Shown: piece after piece, positions 17,544-26,517 of the stretch
Layout of the letters: every line of letters starts with the position of its first letter
Numbering within the stretch: position 1 is the stretch's first letter
Origin: Chitinophaga alhagiae
GTDB lineage: Bacteria > Bacteroidota > Bacteroidia > Chitinophagales > Chitinophagaceae
Length of the DNA: 64,000 bases
Direction: 5' to 3'
Assembly: GCF_003568665.1 (NCBI RefSeq)
Contig: NZ_QXMH01000003.1
Span: forward strand, 124,001-188,000
The notes under the pieces: model-generated
Databases searched by the model: none
What the model saw: the letters and a program-made list of their open reading frames with translations, nothing else
Told to the model about the DNA's origin: nothing
Program-made: the position numbers and the translations under genes

Positions 17544-18089
17544 ATGATGACAACGAATCCCTGGCACAATGTGAGCCCTGGCGATAATGCACCCCATGTA
17601 GTAACCGGTATTATTGAAATACCCAAAGGCTCCCGCGCCAAATATGAACTGGACAAGGAAAGTGGATTGCTGAAACTGGACCGTGTACTGTATTCCTCCG
17701 TATACTACCCGGCCAACTACGGGTTCATTCCTAAAACTTATTGCGATGACAATGACCCGCTGGACATTCTCATCCTCTCCCAGATAGATTGCGTACCCCT
17801 GTGCATCATGGACGCCAAGGTGATCGGCGTCATGCAGATGATAGACGGCGGGGAAGCGGACGATAAAATTATTGCCGTAGCCGCGCACGATATGAGCATT
17901 AACCACATTAACGACATATCCGAGCTGCCCCCGCATTTCATTGAAGAAATGCGCCACTTCTTTGAAGAGTACAAAAAGCTGGAAAACAAGACCGTAAAGG
18001 TGGAAGAGTTCCAGAACAAGGAGAAGGCCGAACAGATCATCCTGGAGGCGTTCAAATTGTACGATACCACGTTCGGTAACAAACAATAA
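17544..18089 (+). CDS. ppa: Inorganic pyrophosphatase (family I)
   Basis: Hydrolyses pyrophosphate to drive biosynthetic reactions. The 181-residue protein has the family I signature DDNDPLDIL (68-76) with its metal-binding aspartates, plus [17 protein letters not shown] and [12 protein letters not shown]. Start choice between two adjacent ATG codons is open. It is a single-gene unit with a strong terminator directly after it. Confidence 0.96.
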   Translation: MMTTNPWHNVSPGDNAPHVVTGIIEIPKGSRAKYELDKESGLLKLDRVLYSSVYYPANYGFIPKTYCDDNDPLDILILSQIDCVPLCIMDAKVIGVMQMIDGGEADDKIIAVAAHDMSINHINDISELPPHFIEEMRHFFEEYKKLENKTVKVEEFQNKEKAEQIILEAFKLYDTTFGNKQ

Positions 18090-18109
18090 GAAATTTTTTA
18101 CAGATAAGC

Positions 18110-18140
18110 AAAGGGGCTGGCCGGGGGCCGGCCCCTTTCT
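18110..18140 (+). terminator. Terminator of ppa
   Basis: A 13-bp stem with one internal wobble (18110-18122 with 18126-18138) and a three-base loop, containing AAAGGGGC and GCCCCTTT arms. It starts 20 bp after the ppa stop. Confidence 0.85.
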
Positions 18141-18181
18141 GTTTCAGATAGTATTTTCACATCCGTTTACCCCATCTTTCC

Positions 18182-18230
18182 TTCGCTTCTCGTTCGCTTC
18201 TCCTTCGCTTCTCGTTCGCTTGAGGTTCGG
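18182..18230. repeat. 11-bp tandem repeat, about 4.5 copies
   Basis: The units are TTCGCTTCTCG, TTCGCTTCTCC, TTCGCTTCTCG, TTCGCTTGAGG and a partial TTCGG. The 11-bp period is about one helical turn, so the same face is presented repeatedly. It lies between the convergent ends of ppa and the NlpC/P60 gene, outside both transcripts' coding parts. Confidence 0.85.
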
Positions 18231-18258
18231 TCAAAGTATAATGGTAAAATAGTATCAG

Positions 18259-19023
18259 TTATGCAAACAATCTTTTGATCAGCCGCAACTGGTGCGTTCT
18301 TAACCCGGTATCCGCATTCACGATACCCTGATGGTCAATAGGGTCTATCCGCACCCTGCCGGCGGCGTGGATGATCTCATGATCGCTGAGCAGCAGGCCC
18401 ACGTGGGTGATCCTGCCCGCTTCATTGTCAAAGAAAGCCAGGTCTCCGGGCCGTGCTTCCTGCAGCAGTCCCACGTCCGCCCCCTGTGTGGCCTGCTGGT
18501 AAGCATCCCGCAGCAGCGGGATACCGAGCATTTTATACACGGATTGGGTAAACCCGGAGCAATCCACCCCGAAAACGCTTTTTCCGCCCCATAAATAGGC
18601 CGTATTCAGAAAGTTATGGGCTATACCGCTCCAGGCCGCCTCAGGCGCAACAGGGGCCTGCCAGGGGGTAATACCGGCCACCGGCTCCACCAGGTAGTTG
18701 CCCCATTGCGGGTTTCCGAGCTTCAGCAGGCAGCTGTAAGGGATATGCATGGGGCGGCCGTTGATATGGACCACGGAAGCCCATTCCGCGGCAATATGCG
18801 TAGGCGGGGCATCAAATTCCTCTAACGTAATGATTGCCAGGTGAGAATAGGTCACCCATCCTTCGTACCCGTCTGCCTGCAACCGTACCTTTACCCAGCC
18901 CTCGGCATTAACGGTCTCTGTTTCAACACATTCCCCGAAAAGCGCCTGGGAAATGATCTCGCTTTTGTGGGAGGGTTCTGCCCGCATAGGCATCACAGGC
19001 ACTATGGTAATCGCAAATGGCAT
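18259..19023 (-). CDS. NlpC/P60 family cell-wall hydrolase
   Basis: A 254-residue protein with SH3-like domains (about residues 10-65 and 75-115) and a C-terminal NlpC/P60 cysteine peptidase domain. The catalytic residues Cys155 (GVDCSGF), His207 (ITHVGLLL) and His219 (IIHAAG) are all present. Family members cut gamma-D-Glu-diamino acid bonds in peptidoglycan peptides. No signal peptide is evident, which fits the cytosolic muropeptide-recycling endopeptidases (YkfC-like) that have the same SH3-SH3-NlpC layout. It stands alone. Confidence 0.88.
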   Translation of the reverse strand: MPFAITIVPVMPMRAEPSHKSEIISQALFGECVETETVNAEGWVKVRLQADGYEGWVTYSHLAIITLEEFDAPPTHIAAEWASVVHINGRPMHIPYSCLLKLGNPQWGNYLVEPVAGITPWQAPVAPEAAWSGIAHNFLNTAYLWGGKSVFGVDCSGFTQSVYKMLGIPLLRDAYQQATQGADVGLLQEARPGDLAFFDNEAGRITHVGLLLSDHEIIHAAGRVRIDPIDHQGIVNADTGLRTHQLRLIKRLFA

Positions 19024-19097
19024 GTTAATTGTTTAAATAATATGACGTGCTGGTGAACTTTTGACAAGAAAATGCGTAAATATAAATATAATAAGCT

Positions 19098-19658
19098 ATG
19101 CACCTTCTGTTAAATAACCTGAATGATAAAGAGCTGTTGCTGCGGATCAGGAAGTTGCAAGACCGCGAGGCGGCCGGCGTGTTGCTGGACCGCTACAGCC
19201 ATTTGCTGGTAGCCACCAGCCTGCCCAGGCTGGGCCCGGAGAAATCGGCAGAAGAAGCATTTCCCGCATTAACCCGCCAGCTGTTCACCCGCCTTCAGTC
19301 TTCTTACGGCAAAGTAAGCGATACTATTTACGAGATGGTGCAGTATTACTTCCACGGAGGGAGCAAAAGCCCGCTGCCTTACCCGCCATCCTCCCCTACA
19401 GCCATTCAGCGGCTGGAGAACCGGGTAGACCTTGCCGGTAACAACCCGATTGAAAAAGATACCATTGCCAGCCGGCTGGAAGAGGGCCTGAACACCCTCC
19501 AGCCGGAAGAACGCCAACTGGTAACCCGCTTCTATCTCGAACACCAGTCCCTCCAGGAGCTGGCCAAAGCACAACATACAACAACAGACAAGGTCAGGAA
19601 TCACCTCAGGCAGATACGGAAAAAACTAGCTGCTCATTTGATGGACCAGCATTTATGA
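19098..19658 (+). CDS. Divergent sigma-70-like protein
   Basis: A 186-residue protein whose C-terminal 60 residues form a sigma region-4-like helix-turn-helix (LQPEERQLVTRFYLEHQSLQ then AKAQHTTTDKVRNHLRQIRKKL). The N-terminal part has a sigma-like opening (NDKELLLRIRKLQDREAAGVLLDRY split over residues 9-33) but lacks the conserved region-2 core. The middle contains a Pro-rich linker. It overlaps the next gene by 4 bp (ATGA), and that gene encodes a membrane protein with a zinc-binding anti-sigma-like start, so the two probably work as a pair. It may be a reduced sigma factor. Confidence 0.7.
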   Translation: MHLLLNNLNDKELLLRIRKLQDREAAGVLLDRYSHLLVATSLPRLGPEKSAEEAFPALTRQLFTRLQSSYGKVSDTIYEMVQYYFHGGSKSPLPYPPSSPTAIQRLENRVDLAGNNPIEKDTIASRLEEGLNTLQPEERQLVTRFYLEHQSLQELAKAQHTTTDKVRNHLRQIRKKLAAHLMDQHL

Positions 19659-20728
19659 ACAATCAAACACCCAGGCAGGAACGCATCCTGAAGATATTTA
19701 CCCCTGTGCGCTGCATGAACAGGGACCAGCTGCTGCGGTACCAGCGCGGACAGATGACCGCTGTGGAAAAGCACCTGGTGGAGCAGCATATGGTAGATTG
19801 CGACCTTTGCCATCATGCCCTGATGGGGCTGGAAAACCCGAAAAACCACGAACCGTACGAACGGCTCAGCCAGCAGCTCAGCCTGTTCATACAACGGGAA
19901 TACGCCCCCCCTCCGAAACAGCAGAAACAGCAAATAAGGCCTCCCCGTCAGGTAATGAGCCGGGAAAGCCTGCTCTCCTATTTCTGGGTGATCATGTTCA
20001 TTGTTATTGGCGGCGGCAGCGTGTTCCTGCTGCAACAGCACCTCAAGAACCGCCCCGCCTTCCCGCTATTGCCGGCCAGGGCCGCGGAAACACTGGTGAT
20101 ACCGCCTGCTGCCCAGCCAGCCGCGGCCATTACAGCGGCGCCGCCGGAAGAAAAAAAGCCCGCTCCTGTTATACAGACCCACTACGGCAACCGGGATAGC
20201 CTGCAACGCAGGGTGGCCGCGCTCAGCGCTAAGGACTCCGCCCTGCTGAAGAAAAAAACGGCTAAAGATACGGTGCGCAAATCCGTTCCGGACTCCAGCT
20301 CCCGCGTGGCGCTGAAAGCCCCGCAGCCCCCCGTGGCCAAAGATACGCCCAAGCCCAGGGTAGAGAAACTGGCAGTGAACACCACGCCCATACAGCAAGA
20401 CAAAGAAGAAAAAGCGCCCCCCAAAGAAACCGTGGAAAAAACGGAAGAAGAAACACCCAAAGCCACCCCGCCCCCTGTTAGCGGAGAAGAGGCCATGTAC
20501 CGTGTAGCCATGCAGCTGAAACAGCAGGGAGACGTGAACGGCGCTATTAACCAGCTCAAAAAACTCTCCGGCAACAACCGTTATGAAGAGCGCGTGAAAT
20601 ACCAGCTGGCCATCCTGTACCGCAACAAAGGCCAGAACGGCAAGGCCCGCCGGCTGTTTAAAGATGTGGTAAAAATGGATGGCAACCTCAAATCACAGGC
20701 CCAGGCGGAACTTGATAACAAGAACTAA
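19655..20728 (+). CDS. Membrane protein with anti-sigma-type zinc motif and TPR domain
   Basis: A 357-residue single-pass membrane protein. The cytoplasmic N-terminus has an anti-sigma-type zinc motif (H-x3-C-x2-C: HMVDCDLC, about residues 45-52). A transmembrane helix follows at about 112-132 (FWVIMFIVIGGGSVFLLQQ), then a Pro/Lys/Glu-rich periplasmic linker of about 130 residues and C-terminal TPR repeats (YRVAMQLKQQGDVNGAINQL). It is translationally coupled to the sigma-like gene, so an anti-sigma role with a periplasmic sensing or docking arm is inferred. Confidence 0.75.
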   Translation: MNNQTPRQERILKIFTPVRCMNRDQLLRYQRGQMTAVEKHLVEQHMVDCDLCHHALMGLENPKNHEPYERLSQQLSLFIQREYAPPPKQQKQQIRPPRQVMSRESLLSYFWVIMFIVIGGGSVFLLQQHLKNRPAFPLLPARAAETLVIPPAAQPAAAITAAPPEEKKPAPVIQTHYGNRDSLQRRVAALSAKDSALLKKKTAKDTVRKSVPDSSSRVALKAPQPPVAKDTPKPRVEKLAVNTTPIQQDKEEKAPPKETVEKTEEETPKATPPPVSGEEAMYRVAMQLKQQGDVNGAINQLKKLSGNNRYEERVKYQLAILYRNKGQNGKARRLFKDVVKMDGNLKSQAQAELDNKN

Positions 20729-20809
20729 CGGCGCCGGCCATACGGCAATAAAAAAGTTTATGGAATTTGTTCCGGCGCGCATCTTTACAGGGAACGCTAT
20801 CTTTACACT

Positions 20810-21376
20810 GTGAATCATCCCAGCGAACAACAACTGACAGACCAGGAGCTGCTGCAACGGTACAGAACAGACGGCAACAGCAACTGGATAGGCATGCTTT
20901 TCGACCGTTATGCCATCCTGCTGCTGGGTTTATGCATGAAGTACCTGAAAAATGAAGAAGACGCGAGAGACAGTGTGCAGCAGATCTTCCTGAAGGTGCT
21001 GTCTGACATTCACCGGCACGATGTGGTGTATTTCAAGGCCTGGATCTACCAGGTGGCACGCAACCATTGCCTGATGCAATTGCGGCATCATAAGGACGTT
21101 GAGCTGAAGGAAAGCCATATGCCGGGCGCAGCGGAAATAGAAGACCACTCCGGGCATATGCAGAAAGACCTGCTGCTGGAAAACATGCAGGCGGCCATGG
21201 AGCTGCTGAACGAAGAACAGCGCACCTGCGTACGCCTCTTCTACCTGGAAAAGAAAAGCTACCAGGAAATTGCGGACCAGACGGGGTACAGCCTGCTGCA
21301 GGTAAAAAGTTACATCCAGAACGGGAAACGCAACCTGAAACTATTATTGGAGAAGTATAGTAAAAATAAGCGCTAA
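20810..21376 (+). CDS. ECF-type RNA polymerase sigma factor
   Basis: A 188-residue sigma-70 family protein with region 2 (FDRYAILLLGLCMKYLKNEEDARDSVQQIFLKV, in two parts) and region 4 (LNEEQRTCVRLFYLEKKSY, then DQTGYSLLQVKSYIQNGKRNL). The start is GTG at 20810; no ATG lies close. A zf-HC2 anti-sigma gene follows after 22 bp, the standard arrangement. Target genes are unknown. The neighbouring divergent sigma/anti-sigma pair suggests an ancestral duplication. Confidence 0.9.
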   Translation: MNHPSEQQLTDQELLQRYRTDGNSNWIGMLFDRYAILLLGLCMKYLKNEEDARDSVQQIFLKVLSDIHRHDVVYFKAWIYQVARNHCLMQLRHHKDVELKESHMPGAAEIEDHSGHMQKDLLLENMQAAMELLNEEQRTCVRLFYLEKKSYQEIADQTGYSLLQVKSYIQNGKRNLKLLLEKYSKNKR

Positions 21377-21398
21377 CTTGCATTAGCGGAGCATAATT

Positions 21399-21746
21399 AT
21401 GAACGATCATTTTGCCGACATCTTCACCGAAACCACATGTCCCACGCAGGAGCAACTGCTGGCCTACGTAGAAGGCAAGCTCAGTGCCGCCGAGCGCCAC
21501 CGTGTGGAAATGCACCTGCAGGACTGCGATCTTTGCAGCGAAGCGGTAGAAGGTTTACAGGCTATTGCACAAAAAGAACAGATACCCGGCTGGCTGCGGG
21601 AAGCCAAATGGAACGTGCTGAAGAAGCTGCGCAGGAAAAATCATAGCCGCCGTAAACAGGACTTTTACCTGTTTATCGGTATTGTGGCCCTGGTGGTGAT
21701 ATTGCTGGCTATTGCGCTGTACTGGGGATACCATTTTTCCAGGTAG
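21399..21746 (+). CDS. Anti-sigma factor with zinc-finger domain
   Basis: A 115-residue protein with an N-terminal zf-HC2 motif (H-x3-C-x2-C in HLQDCDLC, about residues 44-51, with an upstream Cys in TCPTQEQLLAYVEGKLS) and one C-terminal transmembrane helix (FIGIVALVVILLAIALYWGY). It would bind and hold the ECF factor encoded directly upstream. No large periplasmic sensor part is present. Confidence 0.88.
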   Translation: MNDHFADIFTETTCPTQEQLLAYVEGKLSAAERHRVEMHLQDCDLCSEAVEGLQAIAQKEQIPGWLREAKWNVLKKLRRKNHSRRKQDFYLFIGIVALVVILLAIALYWGYHFSR

Positions 21747-21751
21747 GGCAA

Positions 21752-21780
21752 AAAAAAATCCTTCTTTAAGAAGGATTTTA
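21752..21780. terminator. Bidirectional terminator between convergent genes
   Basis: A 12-bp stem (21755-21766 with 21768-21779) flanked by A's on the left and T's on the right. It serves the anti-sigma gene from the left and the small minus-strand gene ending at 21803. Confidence 0.75.
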
Positions 21781-21802
21781 AACTATTTGCGTATTGATCA
21801 TT

Positions 21803-21973
21803 TTATTGGGCCATCAGTTCTTTTGGCAGCCCCCATTTGCCTAGTACCGCTGCGGCGGCTTCTACCTTTTTCACGAAATATTCTTCTTTGTTAAAGTCTC
21901 TCATAGACGCGCAAACCGTTACGCCGCCTTTTTCAAGCACTTTTTCCTTTTTTTTGTTGAAGCTGAAAAGCAT
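21803..21973 (-). CDS. 56-residue small protein, unknown
   Basis: The minus-strand frame begins with ATG (21971-21973) and ends TAA (21803-21805). The protein starts MLFSFNKKKEKVLEKGG and ends GKWGLPKELMAQ. Its mixed charged/hydrophobic sequence looks like a real small soluble protein. It lies 30 bp downstream of the DUF6934-like gene on the same strand, is probably cotranscribed with it, and ends just before a terminator. I do not recognise the family. Confidence 0.65.
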   Translation of the reverse strand: MLFSFNKKKEKVLEKGGVTVCASMRDFNKEEYFVKKVEAAAAVLGKWGLPKELMAQ

Positions 21974-22003
21974 AAGATCCAGTTTTGATGTATGAAAATA
22001 GTG

Positions 22004-22468
22004 TTATTTCTTAGTTACCAGAAATGCCTGATAGTTTACGCCGGGCCGGAAGGGGTGCCATCCGTCTTGTAGCAGCCCGAAGACGTTAAAGAACTCCTCC
22101 TCCTCTGCCAGATGCGCGTTCAGGCTCATCTGGTACAGCCTTGTTCTGGAGGGGCAATTTCCCTTCGCAAAAACCGGCAGCTTGCCATGTTTCTCCATAT
22201 ATGCGAAAATGGTTGACGCCACGGTTGAAAGCACTTTGCTTCTGTCCCCATTATTTGAAACCGTTGAATCATCCACTTTTCTATGGCCTTCATCCCAATC
22301 CCCAAACCCAAGGTTAATGACCTGCCGCCCGTCTGACAGTATAAAGCCCGGAATAGGCTGGTAGTTAATGACCTTTTCAATTGTACCGTGAGCACCCGCA
22401 CTCTGAAAAGCAAAACTTGTATAAGCTGGATTGGAGACAAAATCATATTTTTCAAGATGCATTTTCAA
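22004..22468 (-). CDS. DUF6934-like protein
   Basis: A 154-residue soluble protein beginning MKMHLEKYDFVSNP, with NLGFGDWDEGHRKVDDS in the middle and a C-terminal HPFRPGVNYQAFLVTKK. The overall pattern (phenotypic residues NLGFGD and a late NYxAFL) matches the Bacteroidota family I know as DUF6934, which has no assigned function. These genes often sit beside very small ORFs, as here. Base composition is lower in GC than the neighbours, which may point to horizontal origin. Confidence 0.6.
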   Translation of the reverse strand: MKMHLEKYDFVSNPAYTSFAFQSAGAHGTIEKVINYQPIPGFILSDGRQVINLGFGDWDEGHRKVDDSTVSNNGDRSKVLSTVASTIFAYMEKHGKLPVFAKGNCPSRTRLYQMSLNAHLAEEEEFFNVFGLLQDGWHPFRPGVNYQAFLVTKK

Positions 22469-22574
22469 GTTTTAAAGTATCACAATTTACTTGTAAATCC
22501 ATTTGAAAAAACAAAAGGTAATCAATACGAATATATTACCCGACATCCGGTTATTTTCAGCATGTTACACCGTT

Positions 22575-23057
22575 TCAATACAGCTCCTTATCCCCCTTCT
22601 TTGCCCACATGGCAAACACCTCCCGGGCCGCTTCCGTAGGCATGGGAATGAAAGGTATCTTCTTCTGCCCGTGAGGCACTTCTATTTCATGGTAAATAAA
22701 GGAATCGTCAAAAGCAATGGCAGCGGCTTCCTCTTTTGTATTGGCAAAGTATACCCGTAGCGGGCGGGCCCAGTAAATGGCGCCGAGACACATGGGGCAA
22801 GGCTCGCAGGAGGTAAATATTTCGCAGTCCGTCAATTGGAACGTATTCAGCCGGGCGCAGGCATTGCGGATGGCCACTACTTCCGCATGCGCAGTAGGGT
22901 CATTGTGGGCCAGCACCTGGTTCCAGCCTTCTCCTACAATTTCATCGCCCCTTACCACAATAGCCCCGAAAGGGCCGCCATCACCGCCCTGCATGCCTTT
23001 TTTGGACAGCTCCACCGCCATGGCCATGAACTTCTTTTCCCTTTCTCCTATCTGCAT
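22575..23057 (-). CDS. guaD: Guanine deaminase (cytidine-deaminase fold)
   Basis: A 160-residue zinc deaminase that converts guanine to xanthine. The zinc ligands and catalytic acid are His57 and Glu59 (AHAEVVAI) and Cys87/Cys90 (CEPCPMCLGAIYWA). The tail with FDDSFIYHEI and a C-terminal aromatic residue resembles Bacillus subtilis GuaD rather than the tRNA adenosine deaminase TadA, and the length is right. It is a single gene. Confidence 0.88.
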   Translation of the reverse strand: MQIGEREKKFMAMAVELSKKGMQGGDGGPFGAIVVRGDEIVGEGWNQVLAHNDPTAHAEVVAIRNACARLNTFQLTDCEIFTSCEPCPMCLGAIYWARPLRVYFANTKEEAAAIAFDDSFIYHEIEVPHGQKKIPFIPMPTEAAREVFAMWAKKGDKELY

Positions 23058-23569
23058 ACGCTTTTCATTTTATGGTATAACGCTGTATGCAAAAGTATTG
23101 TTTTACGGGCATTCAGGGGCTGGCCGCCCAGAGGCATATTTCACCGTACAGGTAAAGGCGCAGAGCAGGTTGCCCCACGCCCTTCCTGCAGGCCTTTTAA
23201 CCCCCATTTCCTACAACACAGCGTTTGACGTGGCAGGCAAAACATCACCGGGTGATGATATGCGGGAAAGGGAGCATAAAGTATCGTTACAAGGAAAACG
23301 CGGGCAATGGTCATACGAAACCACGGGAACGCTCATACGATCAGCAAAAGTACGGCTGCGGCCAGGGTATGCGCACGGATGGCTATACGGGGCGCGGGCC
23401 CGGGTATCGGTCGTTTTCATAGGTGTCAGGTTCTGGTTATGCGGACAGCTAATTCCCCACGGTTAACGGCTGGCCCGGGTGCAATATAAGGGGATAAATC
23501 AAATTAAACAATATTTTAATTTGTGTATGCCCACAAAAGATTGACACTGACAATTTTGGGGTAAAAAAA
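23058..23569. other. Intergenic region without a recognisable gene
   Basis: About 510 bp between guaD and the clpB terminator. Several frames are open because the sequence is GC-rich, but none has a family motif or good start. I see no RNA gene. Confidence 0.6.
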
Positions 23570-23595
23570 ATCCCGGGTGAGGAATCACCCGGGCA
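23565..23595 (-). terminator. Terminator of clpB
   Basis: A 9-bp perfect stem (23572-23580 with 23585-23593) with a GGAA loop, preceded on the + strand by eight A's that give a U-tract leftward. It lies 45 bp after the clpB stop. Confidence 0.85.
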
Positions 23596-23637
23596 TTACC
23601 TGTAACTGTATATCGTCGTATTTAAGAATAGAAAATG

Positions 23638-26235
23638 CTAGTTGTTCCTGATCACCACCACCCCGTCAAATACATCTATCAGCACGGGTTTCGCTTTGTC
23701 TATATCCCCCGCCAGTATCTTCTTGCTGAGGAGGTTCACGATCTCTTTCTGGATCAGGCGCTTCAACGGTCTTGCACCAAATTGCGGATCATAACCCTGT
23801 TCTGCCAGGTAATCCAGCGCATAATCGGAAAAATCCAATATCATGCCATTCTTTGCTACCAGGTCTTTCAATTGTTGTAATTGTATGTTAATTATTCCTC
23901 TCACTTCTGAGCGCATCAGCGGCTGGAACATGATCACTTCATCTACCCGGTTCAGGAACTCGGGGCGAATGGTCTGTTTCAGCAGGTTCATCACTTCTTC
24001 TTTGGTAGCGTCTACTATTTCCTCGCGGTTGCCTTCATTGATCTTCTCGAACTTTTCCTGGATGATGTGGCTGCCCATGTTGCTGGTCATGATAATGATG
24101 GTGTTCTTGAAGTTCACCACGCGGCCTTTGTTGTCTGTAAGCCGGCCATCGTCCAGCACCTGCAGCAGGATATTGAACACGTCCGGGTGGGCTTTCTCTA
24201 TCTCGTCCAGCAGCACCACGCTATAAGGTTTACGGCGAACGGCCTCTGTGAGTTGCCCGCCTTCATCATACCCCACATATCCCGGAGGCGCGCCTACAAG
24301 ACGGCTTACGGCGTGTTTTTCCTGGTATTCGCTCATGTCTATGCGCGTCATCATGCTTTCATCGTCAAAAAGATAGTCTGCCAGGGCTTTGGCCAGTTCC
24401 GTTTTACCTACCCCGGTAGTACCGAGGAAAATGAAGGAACCGATGGGGCGCCTGGGGTCGTGCAGGCCGGCGCGGCTTCTGCGGATGGCGTCCGCCACGG
24501 CCACAATGGCCTCATCCTGCCCTACTACCCGTTTGTGCAGTTCATCTTCCAGCTGGAGGAGTTTGTCCCTTTCGCTTTGCAGCATTTTGGTCACCGGTAT
24601 GCCGGTAGCTTTTGCCACATTTTCGGCAATATCTTCCGCATCCACCTCTTCCTTTAACAATCTTTTATGGCTGGCGGAGTGCGTGATCAGTTCTGTGGAC
24701 AGGTCCGCCACAATTTTTTCCTGTTCCTTTATTTTGCCGTAGCGTATTTCCGCTACCCGCCCAAAATCGCCGTTGCGTTCGGCCTGTTCGGCTTCCAGCT
24801 TCAGGTCTTCGATGGCGGCCTTGGCATTCTGCACCTTGTCTACCAGTTCTTTTTCCTGCTGCCACTTGGACTTGAAGGTGTTGCGCTCTTCGCTGAGGCG
24901 CGCTATTTCCGCACCCAGCTCGCGCAGCTTGTCTTCATCATTCTCACGTTTGATAGCTTCCCTTTCAATTTCCAGCTGGCGGATGCGGCGCTCCAGCTCG
25001 TCCAGCTCCTCCGGCATGGAGTTCATTTCCAGCCGCAGTTTGGCCGCACTTTCGTCTATCAGGTCAATGGCCTTATCTGGCAGAAAGCGGTCTGTAATAT
25101 ACCGGTGAGACAGTTCCACGGCGGCAATAATAGCCTCATCGCGGATCAGCACATGGTGGTGGTTCTCGTACCTTTCCTTGAGACCGCGGAGAATGCTGAT
25201 GGCATCTTCCGTGCTGGGCTCGTCTATCAGTACTTTCTGGAAACGGCGTTCCAGGGCTTTATCTTTCTCGAAATATTTCTGGTATTCATTGAGCGTGGTG
25301 GCGCCGATGGCCCGCAGCTCGCCCCTGGCCAGGGCGGGCTTGAGTATGTTGGCCGCGTCCATAGCCCCTTCCATGGCGCCAGCGCCAATCAGGGTGTGTA
25401 TTTCGTCTATGAACAGGATGATGTCTCCGTTGCTGTCTCCCACTTCTTTCACCACGGCTTTCAGCCTTTCTTCAAACTCCCCGCGGTATTTGGCGCCGGC
25501 CATCAATGCGCCCATATCCAGCGCGTAAATGGTTTTGTTATGCAGGTTATCCGGCACGTCCCCGTTAATAATGCGGTGCGCCAGTCCTTCCGCAATGGCG
25601 GTTTTACCCACGCCCGGCTCACCCACCAGTATGGGGTTGTTTTTAGAACGCCGTGACAGGATGTGCAGTGTTCTGCGTATTTCCTCATCGCGGCCTATCA
25701 CGGGGTCCAGCTTGCCGGCACGGGCCAGTTCGTTGAGGTTCTTGGCGTATTTTTCGAGGCTGTTGTATTGTGCGTCTGCCGTTTGCGAATTAACCGTGCC
25801 GCCTTTGCGCAGCTCCGTGATAGCGGCTTTCAGGCCTTTCTCTGTGAGACCGGCGGCCTTCAGCTGTTTGGCGGTATCGTCACTGCCGCCCAGCAGGCCC
25901 AGCAAAATGTGCTCCACGCTCACAAATTCGTCTTTAAACTCCTTGATGCTGGCGCCGGCGCGCAGCAGCGCGTTGTTGGCGTCCCTGCTCAGCGTTTGGC
26001 CGCCTTCCCCGCTAACGGTGGGGTACTGCTGCAACTGTTCGTTGAGCTTGCCATCCAGGAAGCTGGTGTTCACATCGTTCTTCTTCAGCAGGTATTCTAT
26101 GCTATTGTCATTATCCTGCAGGAGGGCCTTCAATATATGGCCGGTCTCAATGGCCTGGTTACGGTGGTTAAAGGCCAGTTGCTGCGCTTCCTGCAGCGTT
26201 TCCTGTGATTTTATGGTGAAATTATTCAAGTTCAT
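23638..26235 (-). CDS. clpB: ClpB ATP-dependent disaggregase
   Basis: An 865-residue Hsp100 chaperone that pulls proteins out of heat-induced aggregates together with DnaK. Domain order is complete: N-terminal Clp-N repeats (residues 1-145), first AAA+ domain with Walker [12 protein letters not shown], a long middle coiled-coil domain (about 400-525, rich in Glu/Arg/Lys), and second AAA+ domain with [14 protein letters not shown] and [14 protein letters not shown]. The middle domain separates ClpB from ClpC, and no ClpP-binding loop motif is seen. I find no CIRCE or other heat-shock operator upstream. Confidence 0.97.
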   Translation of the reverse strand: MNLNNFTIKSQETLQEAQQLAFNHRNQAIETGHILKALLQDNDNSIEYLLKKNDVNTSFLDGKLNEQLQQYPTVSGEGGQTLSRDANNALLRAGASIKEFKDEFVSVEHILLGLLGGSDDTAKQLKAAGLTEKGLKAAITELRKGGTVNSQTADAQYNSLEKYAKNLNELARAGKLDPVIGRDEEIRRTLHILSRRSKNNPILVGEPGVGKTAIAEGLAHRIINGDVPDNLHNKTIYALDMGALMAGAKYRGEFEERLKAVVKEVGDSNGDIILFIDEIHTLIGAGAMEGAMDAANILKPALARGELRAIGATTLNEYQKYFEKDKALERRFQKVLIDEPSTEDAISILRGLKERYENHHHVLIRDEAIIAAVELSHRYITDRFLPDKAIDLIDESAAKLRLEMNSMPEELDELERRIRQLEIEREAIKRENDEDKLRELGAEIARLSEERNTFKSKWQQEKELVDKVQNAKAAIEDLKLEAEQAERNGDFGRVAEIRYGKIKEQEKIVADLSTELITHSASHKRLLKEEVDAEDIAENVAKATGIPVTKMLQSERDKLLQLEDELHKRVVGQDEAIVAVADAIRRSRAGLHDPRRPIGSFIFLGTTGVGKTELAKALADYLFDDESMMTRIDMSEYQEKHAVSRLVGAPPGYVGYDEGGQLTEAVRRKPYSVVLLDEIEKAHPDVFNILLQVLDDGRLTDNKGRVVNFKNTIIIMTSNMGSHIIQEKFEKINEGNREEIVDATKEEVMNLLKQTIRPEFLNRVDEVIMFQPLMRSEVRGIINIQLQQLKDLVAKNGMILDFSDYALDYLAEQGYDPQFGARPLKRLIQKEIVNLLSKKILAGDIDKAKPVLIDVFDGVVVIRNN

Positions 26236-26517
26236 GTCTTCTTGCTTTTGTCTCCTTTTAGGTTAACGATTGGATTTTTGATTTGTTTACCGCTGTGCAA
26301 ATGTTGCACCATGGTCATTTAACAGCTATAATGGCAGAAAACGGCCGCTGCAACTGCATTATTTTCAGCTTATATACAAAAAACTGCTATTTTGTCTATT
26401 TGGCCGGGCCACCGTTGAACCAACGCCGGTATTCCCTGTTATATAATCTGTTCGGGATCTGTCCTTTATTTATCCATGCATAACGATTCTATTCAATAAC
26501 CTCCAAAACCTACTTTT

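Noticed and set aside
22777..23466. 229-codon plus-strand frame overlapping guaD
   Set aside because: Half is antisense to a firmly identified gene, and the rest has no motif or good start.
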